Assembly (NCBI GenBank): GCA_016185305.1
Contig: JACPNV010000031.1
Span: forward strand, 1-64,000
Origin: Actinomycetota bacterium
Lineage (GTDB): Bacteria > Actinomycetota > Acidimicrobiia > Acidimicrobiales > Acidimicrobilacustridaceae
Direction: 5' to 3'
Length of the DNA: 64,000 nucleotides
The position numbers and the translations under genes were made by a program. Numbering within the stretch: the stretch's first letter is position 1; each line of letters opens with the position of its first letter. This document shows positions 52,906 to 61,219 of this stretch, piece after piece. The notes under the pieces were generated by a model. That model saw only the letters and a program-made list of their open reading frames with translations, made no database searches and was not told the origin of the DNA.

Positions 52906-52921
52906 CTGACACGCGCGTCAG
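52906..52921. promoter_or_regulatory. TetR-type operator
   Basis: CTGAC and GTCAG arms (52906-52910, 52917-52921) are separated by 6 bp, immediately upstream of the TetR gene. The half-site spacing fits a TetR dimer. A second palindrome GAGAATG/CATTCTC (52885-52899) covers the start codon. Autorepression of the whole cluster is the simplest reading. Confidence 0.55.
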
Positions 52922-52976
52922 GTCGAGACAACCACGCGGTTGCCCGACGCCGCGCGCGGCGGGACCGGCGGAGCGG

Positions 52977-54986
52977 TCACGGGGCAAGCATCTGGCTCAC
53001 GACCCACCGGGCCATGAAGTCAGCGGCCTGCTTGTCGTAGTGGATGCCGTCCTCGCGCAACGTGATGCCGTCCATCTCATCGAGGCACGTGCGATCCGGG
53101 CAGACGAACCGGTCAAGCGCCAGGATGCGAGCCGCGGGCTTCGTCGCCGCCACCTCGCGGTAGACCTTCGACATGCAATCGGTGCGGGGATCTTGTGCGG
53201 CCCAATCCATCCACGGGAAACGCGAGTACGCCGCGGGCGCGATGAAGACCGTGGCGCCCGTGGTGGACAGGATGTCGATCGCCTCACTCACCTGGCCCCG
53301 GTACCACGCATCCCAGGCTGGGCTGCAAAGGTCCTGCCACGTGCCGGCCAGCTCGCGTTGCTCGGGAGGCGGGCCGCCATAGTGCATGAACACGACGTCG
53401 GGCCGGAACTTGTACACGTCTTCGATGAAGTACTTCGGCCACTCACGGCACTCGGCCCGCTCGTTGACGACCTGGCCCTGAGCCCGTGACCTACCCGAAT
53501 CGCTCGACAGCGGGCACGCGAACAGCGCTCGGTTGGTGGCCGTGATGTTGAGCGCCGGGGAGAGCTTCACCATGCTCTCGCCGAGGTTCCAGGCGACGGA
53601 GTCACCGACGACCATCACCCGTGCCCTCCGGCCGCCCGGTCGAGGGAGGGGACCCTCCGGTGGTGGCGGGGCCGTGGACGTCGTCGAACCGGCCATCAGC
53701 GCGCTGCCGTCGGGATCGTTCGCGAGGTCGGGCAAGGCTCTGCGTTCCTCGGCCGCGGATGCTCCCGCGGTGCCCTCGGCTGACGCGGCCGGCGTGGTGA
53801 TGGCTGAGCGGTCGACCCCGCCGACCGTCGACCACAGCAGCGCGAGCACGACGAAACCCGCGGTGGCGGGCAGCAGCACTGGCCGGCGCCACGCTGCCAA
53901 TCCGCGGTGACGGATCGGTTGCTCGAGGATGAAGTACGAGGCGACCGCGACGGCAAGGCTCATCGACAGCTTGAGCGCGAGGATGAGCCACTCGTTGAAC
54001 CCACGGGCATCGAGCCACACCCGGTTGGCGTCCACCACGATGTAGACAGGCCAGTGCCAGAGGTAGAGGCCGTAGCTGATGAGGCCGAGGGCACGCAGCG
54101 GTCGCCAACTCAGGGCGGCACCGAGTGGTCCTCGGACGGGATGCACCGCGGCTGCGATGACCACGACGGACAGCACACCGAGGACGAAGAACCCGAACCG
54201 GTAGAGGGCAGGGGTCGTGCCTGTGGCGAGGAGCCACACCGACAGGAGCGTGGCCGCGGCGGCGAGCGCCACCGCCTCCAGCACCACTCGTGCCCACCGG
54301 CCCGCGACCGGTCCCCACAGCCGAAGCGCGATGGCGAGCGATGCACCGAGCAGGACGGCCGCCGCTCGGGTGTCGGTGCCGAGGTACACCCGGTTGGGGT
54401 CGCCTTCCTCGAAGAGCACCAGCATAAGCGTCGACGACAGGACGGCCAGTCCCAACGACACGGCGAGCAGCACTCGCTTCGAGCCCCTCACCAGTGTCAG
54501 CACGCCGATGAAGATGAGCGGCCAGATCAGGTAGAACTGCTCCTCGATGGCGAGGCTCCATGTGTGGCGCAACGGCGAAGGCGCATTGAACTGCTCCCAG
54601 TAGCCGGCTCCGCCCGCGATCTGCCACCAGTTCGCGACGTAGAAGAGAGTCGCGAACGAGTCCCATCTCCACGGGTCGAGCTCGTAGGCCTTGGCGAACA
54701 CCGCGGCCAAGACCGCGACCAGCGCCACCAGACCGAACACCGCCGGCAACAGCCGGCGGGCACGGCGCGTCCAGAAGCCCCGCAGGTCGATCGAACCGTG
54801 CTCATCCCACTCGACGAGCAGCAACGAGGTGATGAGGAAACCGGACAGCACGAAGAACAGATCGACACCGAGAAAACCACCGGTGAGCTTGCCGCCGTGG
54901 AACGCCAGCACGCCGGTGACCGCAACGCCGCGCAAGCCATCGAGCGCGGGGAGGTGGTCGAGCCGCGCTCGGCGGTGCTCGCGCAT
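52977..54986 (-). CDS. OafA/YrhL-type acyltransferase with SGNH domain
   Basis: The 669-aa protein has an acyltransferase-3 membrane domain of about ten helices (LPALDGLRGVAVTGVLAFHGG, with the conserved His, and LFFVLSGFLITSLLL). A Ser/Ala linker follows, then a C-terminal SGNH domain with the Ser of VMVVGDSVAWN and the His of LREDGIHYDKQ. Such enzymes O-acylate cell-surface polysaccharides or antibiotics: the membrane part moves the acyl group across and the SGNH part transfers it. I chose ATG 54986; an earlier Met at 55013 is possible. No polysaccharide genes are nearby. Confidence 0.9.
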   Translation of the reverse strand: MREHRRARLDHLPALDGLRGVAVTGVLAFHGGKLTGGFLGVDLFFVLSGFLITSLLLVEWDEHGSIDLRGFWTRRARRLLPAVFGLVALVAVLAAVFAKAYELDPWRWDSFATLFYVANWWQIAGGAGYWEQFNAPSPLRHTWSLAIEEQFYLIWPLIFIGVLTLVRGSKRVLLAVSLGLAVLSSTLMLVLFEEGDPNRVYLGTDTRAAAVLLGASLAIALRLWGPVAGRWARVVLEAVALAAAATLLSVWLLATGTTPALYRFGFFVLGVLSVVVIAAAVHPVRGPLGAALSWRPLRALGLISYGLYLWHWPVYIVVDANRVWLDARGFNEWLILALKLSMSLAVAVASYFILEQPIRHRGLAAWRRPVLLPATAGFVVLALLWSTVGGVDRSAITTPAASAEGTAGASAAEERRALPDLANDPDGSALMAGSTTSTAPPPPEGPLPRPGGRRARVMVVGDSVAWNLGESMVKLSPALNITATNRALFACPLSSDSGRSRAQGQVVNERAECREWPKYFIEDVYKFRPDVVFMHYGGPPPEQRELAGTWQDLCSPAWDAWYRGQVSEAIDILSTTGATVFIAPAAYSRFPWMDWAAQDPRTDCMSKVYREVAATKPAARILALDRFVCPDRTCLDEMDGITLREDGIHYDKQAADFMARWVVSQMLAP

Positions 54987-55108
54987 GGCGGACCACCGTA
55001 GTTGCCAGACCATGGCGTCAACCCAGGCGAACGTCACCGCCGACCTCCTCCTCGTGTTCGACAATGAGGTGTCGATGCCTGCTCAGGAACAGTCGGTCGC
55101 TGTTGGCG

Positions 55109-55471
55109 TCACTCGTCCGATGCCCGCACCTCGGCGTACATGGTCGCGATTGCGGCTACAACATCGAGGTTCAATGCTTCCCTTCCCGACAGCCACAATA
55201 GCGATGGAGTTGAACCCTTTGCGGGCAACGCGTCCTGCAACATGAGGGGCCACGCAGCTGCTGAGTCCTCCAATACCGTAGCGCGCAACTCGTCAATGAG
55301 CTTTGGCTCGACAGATGGATCGGTGCTGATCGACACATAGTAAACACTGCGAAGAGTTATCGTGACGTCAGGCTTCGAAGGCCCCCACCTCAATTCCGCT
55401 TGGACGGTGTCGCCTGACTCCAGGATTGAAAATTCTGAGCACCTCGAGATTGAACCCTTGTGTCTCGGCAA
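55109..55471 (-). CDS. Small unknown protein in a low-GC zone
   Basis: The 120-aa frame has plausible ordered segments (DVTITLRSVYYVSISTD, PKLIDELRATVLED, REALNLDVVAAIATMYAEV) and no signal peptide. The start is TTG 55471 in the longest version, but the first 20 residues look out of frame with the rest, so the real start may be internal or lost to a frameshift. Base composition is clearly less GC-rich than in the flanking genes. By position behind the Rhs-like tail and the small membrane protein it could be an immunity-type protein; this is only a guess. Confidence 0.45.
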   Translation of the reverse strand: MPRHKGSISRCSEFSILESGDTVQAELRWGPSKPDVTITLRSVYYVSISTDPSVEPKLIDELRATVLEDSAAAWPLMLQDALPAKGSTPSLLWLSGREALNLDVVAAIATMYAEVRASDE

Positions 55472-55615
55472 CGGCCTTGCGCAGCTGACTGAATTGAGCC
55501 GTCATCGAACCGCGCGTTTATCAGTATTCTGCGAATTAGCTGGCTGGCCATCCGGACCATACCGAGGGGTCGCAGGGGGTCGCAGGGACGGGCCATCGTC
55601 ACTCGTCACCACTCG

Positions 55616-55825
55616 TCAGACGCATGCCAGGAGTGCATTTAGCCACGCTATCACCCCAAATAGTACGCCGATGACTAACAAGCCGGAAACTATAGTCATA
55701 TAGCAACTACTTGACGACAAGGAGACAAAGGGATTCGATTCAACTATCTTTCGGCGAAATACAATTCCCGCACTAAACGCCACAATCCCTAATCCGAATG
55801 CAATCAGGTTGGTAGGTTGGCACAT
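55616..55825 (-). CDS. Small two-helix membrane protein (possible immunity protein)
   Basis: From ATG 55825 the 69-aa product has two transmembrane helices (NLIAFGLGIVAFSAGIVF and MTIVSGLLVIGVLFGVIAWL) joined by a short polar loop. The start lies 13 nt after the stop of the Rhs-like tail, so the two are translated from one message. Small multi-helix membrane proteins directly behind a toxin tail are often immunity proteins. A TTG 16 codons upstream would give an 85-aa version overlapping the tail gene. GC content here is near 45 percent, far below the surroundings. Confidence 0.5.
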   Translation of the reverse strand: MCQPTNLIAFGLGIVAFSAGIVFRRKIVESNPFVSLSSSSCYMTIVSGLLVIGVLFGVIAWLNALLACV

Positions 55826-55838
55826 GTCGCAGGCGATT

Positions 55839-56330
55839 TCAGCCGCAGCCGCATTGGGCGCTGCTAGAAGCAAATGTATAGGTCGGTCCGGCTGAAACGC
55901 CAGCCTTAACCAGTGTCACACCGGCGGAGGCGTTAGTCACTGTTCCCCCAAGAAATACGCCTGCTGTTCCAGAAACGCCCCATCCGTTGAGCTTGCAGGG
56001 TTGGACTCCACGTATGTCCAATGAGAATCCGGGCGTTCCAAATGGACCTACCGTAAAGTAGAATCGTTTTCCTCCTTGACCAAACGAAATGCAAATGTAG
56101 CAAAGAGTGACTTGAATGAACGGGGGCACTGTTGGGCCGGGAGGTGACGGGATCTGACCTTGGACTGGTGGGACGCCGTTGGGAAGAGTCCCGCTGCCGG
56201 GATATTGCTTGCTCTCTGGGCCGGGTCCGTAACTACTCGGCCCACTTACAGGCCGCGCGAATTGTTCTGGGTGGCGTTTGTGCAGGTCAGGCGGGGTGCG
56301 GGCGGAGGGTTTGGGTATCCACCGGTCGCC
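55839..56330 (-). pseudogene. C-terminal tail of a Rhs-like or other secreted protein, 5' part missing
   Basis: The last 85 residues (VTLCYICISFGQGGKRFYFT, VGPFGTPGFSLDIRG, GWGVSGTAGVFLGGTV, AGVTLVKAGVSAGPTYTF) are Gly- and beta-rich and resemble the tails found behind Rhs/YD-repeat cores in actinobacteria. In another frame at the 5' edge, codons RFNPATGGYP look like an Rhs core motif, which suggests frameshift decay. The frame is cut off by the IS5-type element at about 56330. The open frame continues over the transposase only as a shadow. The Rhs link is tentative; the tail itself looks genuinely coding. Confidence 0.4.
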
Positions 56331-56344
56331 GGGTTGAACCGATT

Positions 56345-56857
56345 GTGATGTCGGTGTCACACAACTCGAACGAGCCGGTGGAGGCACCCAGTATGCGCAC
56401 CTATGACCCCGAAGTGCAGGACGCGGTGTGGGAGGCGTTCCAGCCACTGATCCCCGAACACCCCGAGACCCACCCCTACGGTGGGCATCGCCGCCGAGTT
56501 GCTGATCGACTCTGTTTCGACGTGATCGTGATCCGGTTGGCGAGCGGTGTTTCGTGGGTGGACGCCGCGCTTCTCGCTGGCGGTCATGTGTCGGACACGA
56601 CGGTACGCGCCCGTCGTGACGAGTGGATCGAAGCGGGGATCTTCGACGCGATCGAGTCCGAACGCTCGCCGCGTTCGATCGGATCGTCGGCTTGGACCTG
56701 TCAGAAGTATCTGTTGATGGCAGCCTTCACAAGGCCCCGTGCGGAGGTGAGGGAACCGGCAAAAACCCGACAGACAGGGGCAAACTCGGGTGGAAGTGGT
56801 CGATCGCGGTTGACGCGCACGGCATCGTTGTCGGTGTCGCGATCGACGGCGTCATAG
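56345..56857 (+). mobile_element. IS5-family transposase fragment (frameshifted, 3' truncated)
   Basis: The N-terminal part (MRTYDPEVQDAVWEAFQPLI, then RLASGVSWVDAALL and SDTTVRARRDEWIEAGIFDAI) is a DUF4096-type IS5 transposase. Near 56650-56680 the coding frame changes, and the next frame carries the first catalytic Asp region (LDLSEVSVDGSLHKAP) and GKLGWKWSIAVDAHGI...AIDG. After that the similarity ends, so the other DDE residues are missing. Frameshifting is normal in parts of the IS5 family, but the loss of the 3' half makes this copy inactive. It cuts into the Rhs-like tail on its left. No inverted repeats could be paired. Confidence 0.75.
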
Positions 56858-57221
56858 GACCAGCCCGCGGCGCAGCTCACCTCCACCTCCACCCCTCTCT
56901 CGAACACCACCAGTGCGAACACCCGGCCCGACCGGTGACCAAGACCCAAGCCGAGGTTCGCTCATCGGCGCGCCACGCCGCACACTTGCGCAACCATGCG
57001 AACACCAGCGCAACGGTACCAGACGTGCCACCGAGCATCATCAGCGCTTCGATCGCATCACCCCTCGAATCGTCACGCAGGAGGAGGCCGGCGTCATGCT
57101 CGATCCGGCCAGCTTGGTGTGGTTCTCCCACTGGACACCGCCGCCGATCGCGTCGCGTTGACGTGGGCACGGCCAAGCGGCTCGAGGACGTCCGCTCGGT
57201 GTGTGAGGAGAGAGCCGAGCC
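56858..57221. other. No intact gene; eroded sequence
   Basis: Neither strand has a convincing gene. On the minus strand a stretch reading DDSRGDAIEALMMLGGTSGTV and ALVFAWLRKCAAW (about 56970-57090) looks like the remains of a membrane protein. No ribosome-binding site or intact start goes with it. The area lies between the IS5 fragment and the integrase fragment. Confidence 0.4.
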
Positions 57222-57421
57222 GTGCGCGTCGAGCTGCCGGCCGATTCGTTCGCGTTCGCCATCCCGGCGGATGGCAGCCGTCCGTGGCGTCCGGGCAACG
57301 TGACGGCGCGCTGGCGACAACTGCGGACGAGGGTGGACCTCGATGGCTGCCGCCTGCACGATTATGCCGAGGCGCGCGTTAACGCGAGCGGATGCCGCGA
57401 TCGTCTTCTGCGTCATCGATG
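57222..57421 (+). pseudogene. Tyrosine recombinase fragment
   Basis: The segment SRPWRPGNVTARWRQLRTRV and DLDGCRLHDYAEARVNASG matches the region just before and at the HxLR motif of phage-type integrases (RLHDLRH in relatives). The LRH part is altered to DYAEARV and the frame ends at 57421 without the nucleophile Tyr. It is unrelated to the intact integrase at 9419-10630. It marks a second, old integration event at this locus. Confidence 0.6.
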
Positions 57422-57435
57422 AGAAGGAGACGATC

Positions 57436-57665
57436 ATGTCGACCACCACCCCTGGAACGCTCGTTGCAGAGAGCCATCACCACGCCCATTGCTGCGATGA
57501 GACCTTGTGGCCGCCAAAGTATTTCGGGAGAGCGCTCTCGCATGTCGGGCAGATACTTCGCGATGTTCCCATCGCAATTGGACAAGGCCCGTTCTGTAGC
57601 GGCCTCGTGAGCCTAGCCTCGCACCTGAGGGTCCCCTATTTTCCTCGCGAGCTCAGACAGGTCCT
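57436..57665 (+). other. Orphan gene start with strong ribosome-binding site, body unrecognised
   Basis: AAGGAG lies 6 nt before ATG 57436, which opens MSTTTPGTLVAESHHHAHCC. The frame continues to 57867, but the later part overlaps the HEPN frame and has no family resemblance. It looks like the 5' end of a gene joined to unrelated sequence. Confidence 0.3.
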
Positions 57666-58082
57666 GTGTTGCGACAGCCCGAGAATCGCCGCGTCTGCAT
57701 CCTTCTCCTGCGGCAAGCCGTCGACGAATCTGAGTGGCGTGTCGCCTACAAGACGTCATACGGCATCTACCGTCACGCCGCAGAAGCCGTCGATCTCGAT
57801 TCCGGCTACCGGGTGCTCGCCAGTCCGGGCGCACACCTCGCGACGTTCGCGTTGGCCGCGGCCGTGATGGGCGATGCCACCGGCGTGTTCGACACGGTGA
57901 ATGCCAGCACTATGAGCGGCACCCGCAACAAGCTCGAGTACGTGAACGCGGACCATCCCGAGGAGGTCACCGAGGACGACGCGAGACGGGCGGTTCAGCT
58001 CGCGGAACGATCACCACGGCGGGCGATGACTCGGCGACGCCCTTCGACAGGCCCGGGAATCCATCGCCGTCTGTCCTTCTGA
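57666..58082 (+). CDS. HEPN-like protein (possibly 5' truncated)
   Basis: The 138-aa frame contains two helices typical of HEPN proteins: SEWRVAYKTSYGIYRHAAEAV and a second with a polar cluster (TMSGTRNKLEYV), where other HEPN families have Rx4-6H. Between them is YRVLASPGAHLATFALAAA. HEPN proteins are often RNases and toxin components. Here the His of the catalytic motif is Tyr, as in some non-canonical members. The frame opens with TTG and no clear ribosome-binding site, so the real 5' end may be lost. It ends 2 nt before a strong palindrome and 96 nt before the AbiE genes on the same strand. Confidence 0.5.
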   Translation: MLRQPENRRVCILLLRQAVDESEWRVAYKTSYGIYRHAAEAVDLDSGYRVLASPGAHLATFALAAAVMGDATGVFDTVNASTMSGTRNKLEYVNADHPEEVTEDDARRAVQLAERSPRRAMTRRRPSTGPGIHRRLSF

Positions 58083-58083
58083 A

Positions 58084-58116
58084 CGCGCTTCAGTACTGTA
58101 CAGTCGCTGAAGCGCG
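58084..58116. promoter_or_regulatory. Nested perfect palindrome upstream of abiEi
   Basis: Ten-bp perfect arms (cgcgcttcag and ctgaagcgcg, 58084-58093 and 58107-58116) enclose a further palindrome, actgtacagt (58095-58104). The site begins 2 nt after the HEPN stop and ends 61 nt before the abiEi start. No T-tract follows. AbiEi antitoxins are known to bind inverted repeats in their own promoter, so an operator is the first choice; an intrinsic terminator is the second. Confidence 0.55.
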
Positions 58117-58177
58117 CCAAGTTGGACAGCAAATCTGGCAGCACAACCACGCGTCGAACCCCGAGGAGGCCCGAACC

Positions 58178-58984
58178 GTGTCTCCAGCAACAACCAGAGA
58201 TGTACCGGGGCGATTGGCCGGCGTGCTCGAGGATCTCGAACTCGAGCAACCCAAGATCGTCACCCGCACCATGCTCGACGAGCTCGCCACAAGCCGCGAC
58301 CTCGCCGTCGGAGGTGAGCAGCTCGCGCGCGATCTCCGAGCGCGCGGCTGGCTCCTTCCGCTGCGGACCGCGGGCGCGTGGGAGTTTGCGCCCGCGGCTA
58401 GGGCCGGGGCGATCGGCTCTGGCGACCCGTTCATCGAGCTACGCGCGACCTTGGCGAAGAAGACCCTTCCGCTGGCGATTGCAGCCGAGTCTGCGGCCTG
58501 GACTTTGCGGCTCTCAGGCCGGGCACCGACGACGCCGGTCATCGGTGCGCCCCCTGACACGCGCGTTCCACGAGCACTCGGCGCCTACCGACTCGTGCGC
58601 TGGCGCCCGGCAGCACCACTCGAGAAGGTCGACGGCCTGCCTGTATGGAGCAAACCGACTCTGCTGGCCGTCATGGCGGCCAATCCGACTTCCTACCGCG
58701 ATTGGCCGAACGTGGCGGAGTGGATCACCGAGGCAATCGACGAGAGCACAGCGGACGCGATCGCTCGCGAGTTGGTTGTCGAACCCTACGCCGCCTGGGC
58801 TCGCGCCGCCTACCTGCTCAAGTTCGCTGGCAACATCGGCGGGGCGGAAGCCCTCTACCAGAAGGCGCCCCCGCCGAAAGGTGGCCCTCACCATCTCGGC
58901 AAGCGTGACCGGCCGGGCAAGTACGACAAGCAGTTCGACGTTCACGACCACCTTCTCGCGCGACCTTCCTCAGCCAAGGCGTAG
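58178..58984 (+). CDS. abiEi: AbiEi-type antitoxin of a type IV toxin-antitoxin system
   Basis: AbiEi proteins repress their operon and prevent killing by the nucleotidyltransferase toxin without binding it directly. The 268-aa product from GTG 58178 has the N-terminal winged-helix domain (IVTRTMLDELATSRDLA, ARDLRARGWLLPL), followed by the C-terminal AbiEi region (LEKVDGLPVWSKPTLLAVMAA, YLLKFAGN). GAGGAGG precedes the start by 9 nt. The gene ends 2 nt before the toxin gene. A nested palindrome upstream is the likely operator. Confidence 0.85.
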   Translation: MSPATTRDVPGRLAGVLEDLELEQPKIVTRTMLDELATSRDLAVGGEQLARDLRARGWLLPLRTAGAWEFAPAARAGAIGSGDPFIELRATLAKKTLPLAIAAESAAWTLRLSGRAPTTPVIGAPPDTRVPRALGAYRLVRWRPAAPLEKVDGLPVWSKPTLLAVMAANPTSYRDWPNVAEWITEAIDESTADAIARELVVEPYAAWARAAYLLKFAGNIGGAEALYQKAPPPKGGPHHLGKRDRPGKYDKQFDVHDHLLARPSSAKA

Positions 58985-58986
58985 AG

Positions 58987-59868
58987 GTGAGAGTCACCGA
59001 AGGCCACCTTGGCCGCCACTACCAAGGCCGCGCCGGCGGGCGGGGACCAGCACTGCTCGACATCGCGCAAGATCACGCTCTGGCGATCCTGCAGGACCAA
59101 GGCCTGTTCGAACTCGGCGTCGTGTTCAAGGGCGGCACAGCGCTTCGCAAGTACCGCGCCGGAAACAGCGGACGCTTCTCAACCGATCTCGACCTCTATG
59201 CGCCCGACCCCGACGTCGCCGAGATGATCTTCGAAGCACTCGACAACAACAGCCTCGACGGCTTCTCGTTCAATGTCGAGGTGCTCGTCGCCGGTCGCCG
59301 TGCGCGCCTACTGATCGATACGCCGTTCGGTGTTCCGGACATCGACGGTCGGATCGACATCTCACTCCGGCCGCTCATCCTGCCCGCCGAGACCCTCGAG
59401 CCGATCCCCCTGCCGGTCCACGATCGCTACGACATTGAGTTGCGCCCGACGCCAGTCGTCCAGATGGAAGAGCTGATCGCCGAGAAGCTTGCTCGCTACC
59501 GCCGCGCGAGCCTCGCTCGTGATCTCTACGACCTCAGCTGGGCCTCGTACCAGCTGTTCGACGAACCCCTCGCCCGACGCCTGTGGGTCCTCAAGTGCTA
59601 CCTCGACATCGTCGACGACGGATTGGGTGATCGGCCAATCGACCCCGCAACTCTGCTGAGACATCGGCCGGCGAACGAGTTCGACGAAGAGGCGATCGGC
59701 TACCTCACCACGCCGATCGATATCCCCGCATGGGAAACGAGGGTGCGCACTCGGTACACCTTCGTCGCCAACCTCACCGACGACGAGCAGCGCTGGTCAG
59801 AGGCCAATCGTGGTGACGAGTGGGCCGTACGGCAAGCAGCCGACGAACTCCGGGAACGATCCCAGTAG
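58987..59868 (+). CDS. abiEii: AbiEii/AbiGii-family nucleotidyltransferase toxin
   Basis: The 293-aa protein has the NTase core FKGGTALRKYRAG followed by STDLDLYAP, the hG[GS]x9-13DhD signature. A further acidic strand (DIDGRIDISL) and the family helix PVVQMEELIAEKLARYRR with RDLYDLSW follow. AbiEii-type toxins transfer nucleotides, in some cases to tRNA 3' ends, and stop growth or abort phage infection. The gene starts with GTG 58987, 2 nt after the antitoxin stop. Length and motifs are complete, so the pair should be active although it lies amid decayed mobile DNA. Confidence 0.9.
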   Translation: MRVTEGHLGRHYQGRAGGRGPALLDIAQDHALAILQDQGLFELGVVFKGGTALRKYRAGNSGRFSTDLDLYAPDPDVAEMIFEALDNNSLDGFSFNVEVLVAGRRARLLIDTPFGVPDIDGRIDISLRPLILPAETLEPIPLPVHDRYDIELRPTPVVQMEELIAEKLARYRRASLARDLYDLSWASYQLFDEPLARRLWVLKCYLDIVDDGLGDRPIDPATLLRHRPANEFDEEAIGYLTTPIDIPAWETRVRTRYTFVANLTDDEQRWSEANRGDEWAVRQAADELRERSQ

Positions 59869-60170
59869 ACGGCCGACTTCGCGTGCGCGATCAAAGCGTC
59901 AGCCTTGAGCGACCGAGATCAATGCCGATCAGTCACCATGTGTCGGTAGTCCGGCGCGATAAGCACCTCCGGTCGCATGCCGTCCAGGCGCTGTTCTTCC
60001 AAGTAACTGGCATCTTCGAAGTTGCCTTCGGCCCCCTCGAGACCTGAAACGACGCCGAAGTCGAGAGGGTGTTACAGGCATCGCTTCGTGGGGATGAGCC
60101 CCGCGGTTACGGCGGTGCTCATTGGGGACGGCGTGGCTGACAGCGCGGCGACGCGCGCTAGACAACCGGC
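59869..60170. other. No gene seen
   Basis: This stretch follows the AbiEii gene. I find no open frame with a start signal or recognisable family on either strand, and no strong repeat. It lies between the toxin-antitoxin pair and the next transposon remnant. Confidence 0.4.
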
Positions 60171-60450
60171 GTGACGATCTCGTGGGCGTGTCGCTTGACG
60201 GTGGCAGAGTACGCGGCGGCCGGAGCGAGCCCGCCGGTGCCTCGTCCCGACTGCGGTTCGTGCGGACGGCCGATGACCTTCGACGGCACCTACCCACGGC
60301 GAGTACGCGAAGCCGGCGTCGAGTCACCGTGTTCATCCGCCGAGGCCGCTGCTCGCCCTGCGGTGTCGATGACGCGTTGTTGCCGGACTTCGTCGTTCGC
60401 CGCCGACGAGACAGCGCGTCAGCAATCGGTGCTGCAGTTCTCGGGGCGAG
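60171..60450 (+). pseudogene. DUF6431-type zinc-ribbon gene remnant (frameshifted, truncated)
   Basis: From GTG 60171 the frame reads VTISWACRLTVAEYAAAG then VPRPDCGSCGRPMTFDGTYPRR, the start of a DUF6431 protein (transposon-associated, zinc ribbon). After VREAG the similarity moves to another frame (RGRCSPCGVDDALLPDFVV and SASAIGAAVLG), so there is a frameshift near 60310. The gene is cut at about 60447 where an IS256-type end begins. Confidence 0.6.
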
Positions 60451-60745
60451 GGTGTCCGATTCTCTGTGTAGGAGGCGCTAGACCAGGGACAGGCGGAGTC
60501 TGTCCCGGAGAGGAAGCGTCATGGCACAGACCATCCGTCAGGAGCTGCTCGACGAGCTGCTCGCCGACTATTCGACCCGTGAGGATCTGACCGGCCCGGA
60601 CGGGTTGCTGAAGACCTTGTTCAAGCGGTTGATCGAGACCGCGGCGGGCGCGGAGCTCACCGAGTATCAGACGATCATGGCAAGGCAGAGGGGGGTGAGC
60701 AAGGTGTTGTGGCGGGCCGTTGGCCCCGTTCGCGGACGCCCGTAG
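60447..60745 (+). mobile_element. IS256-family transposase, 5' fragment
   Basis: The fragment opens with a terminal-repeat-like sequence (gtgtccgattctctgtgta) typical of IS256-type ends. Then ATG 60521 follows an AGAGGAAG site. The product MAQTIRQELLDELLADYS, EDLTGPDGLLKTLFKRLIE, AGAELTEY is the conserved start of IS256 transposases; the rest of the gene, including all catalytic Asp/Glu residues, is missing. The reading frame continues only into unrelated codons until 60745. Confidence 0.75.
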
Positions 60746-60754
60746 CCTGACTCG

Positions 60755-61211
60755 ATGGCCGAACGTGTTGAGGTGCATCGAGACATCGCCGCATCGGCGG
60801 AGGTGGTCTATGACCTGATCTCCGACGTCACTCTTATGGGGGAGTGGTCGCCCGAGACGACGGGTTGCGAATGGATGGGCGGAGCCGACGGGCCCGGCGG
60901 CCGGCGCCAAGTTCCGTGGCTGCAACCGCAACGGTTTCCGCCGTTGGTCGATGACATGCGTGGTCCTTGCGGCCGAGCCTGGCGCCCACTTGGCGTTCGA
61001 CGTCGCCGCCGGGCCCCTGCGCATCTCGCGCTGGGAGTACCAGTTGGCGGCGACCAGCGAGGGCTGCCGTGTCACCGGGGTCTGGCCCTCCGGGCGCGGC
61101 ACGATGATCGGGCGACTCGCGAGCGGCGTGAAAGATCGGACCGAGCACAACCGAGCGGGGATGGAGGAGACGCTGCGCCGGCTGGCGGTGTCGGCCGAGG
61201 CCGACAGGTGA
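60755..61211 (+). pseudogene. SRPBCC (polyketide cyclase-like) protein with one frameshift
   Basis: Frame one gives the N-terminal half of an SRPBCC protein (HRDIAASAEVVYDLISDVTL, MGEWSPETTGCEWMGGADGP). The second half is in the other frame: AGAKFRGCNRNGFRRWSMTC, PGAHLAFDV, RISRWEYQLA and the closing helix AGMEETLRRLAV, ending at 61211. The break lies in a run of G and C near 60890-60905, so one missing or extra base explains it. It could be a real mutation or a sequencing error. If corrected, the protein is about 152 aa, the normal length of a lipid- or ligand-binding SRPBCC protein. Confidence 0.75.
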
Positions 61212-61219
61212 AGACCTGA

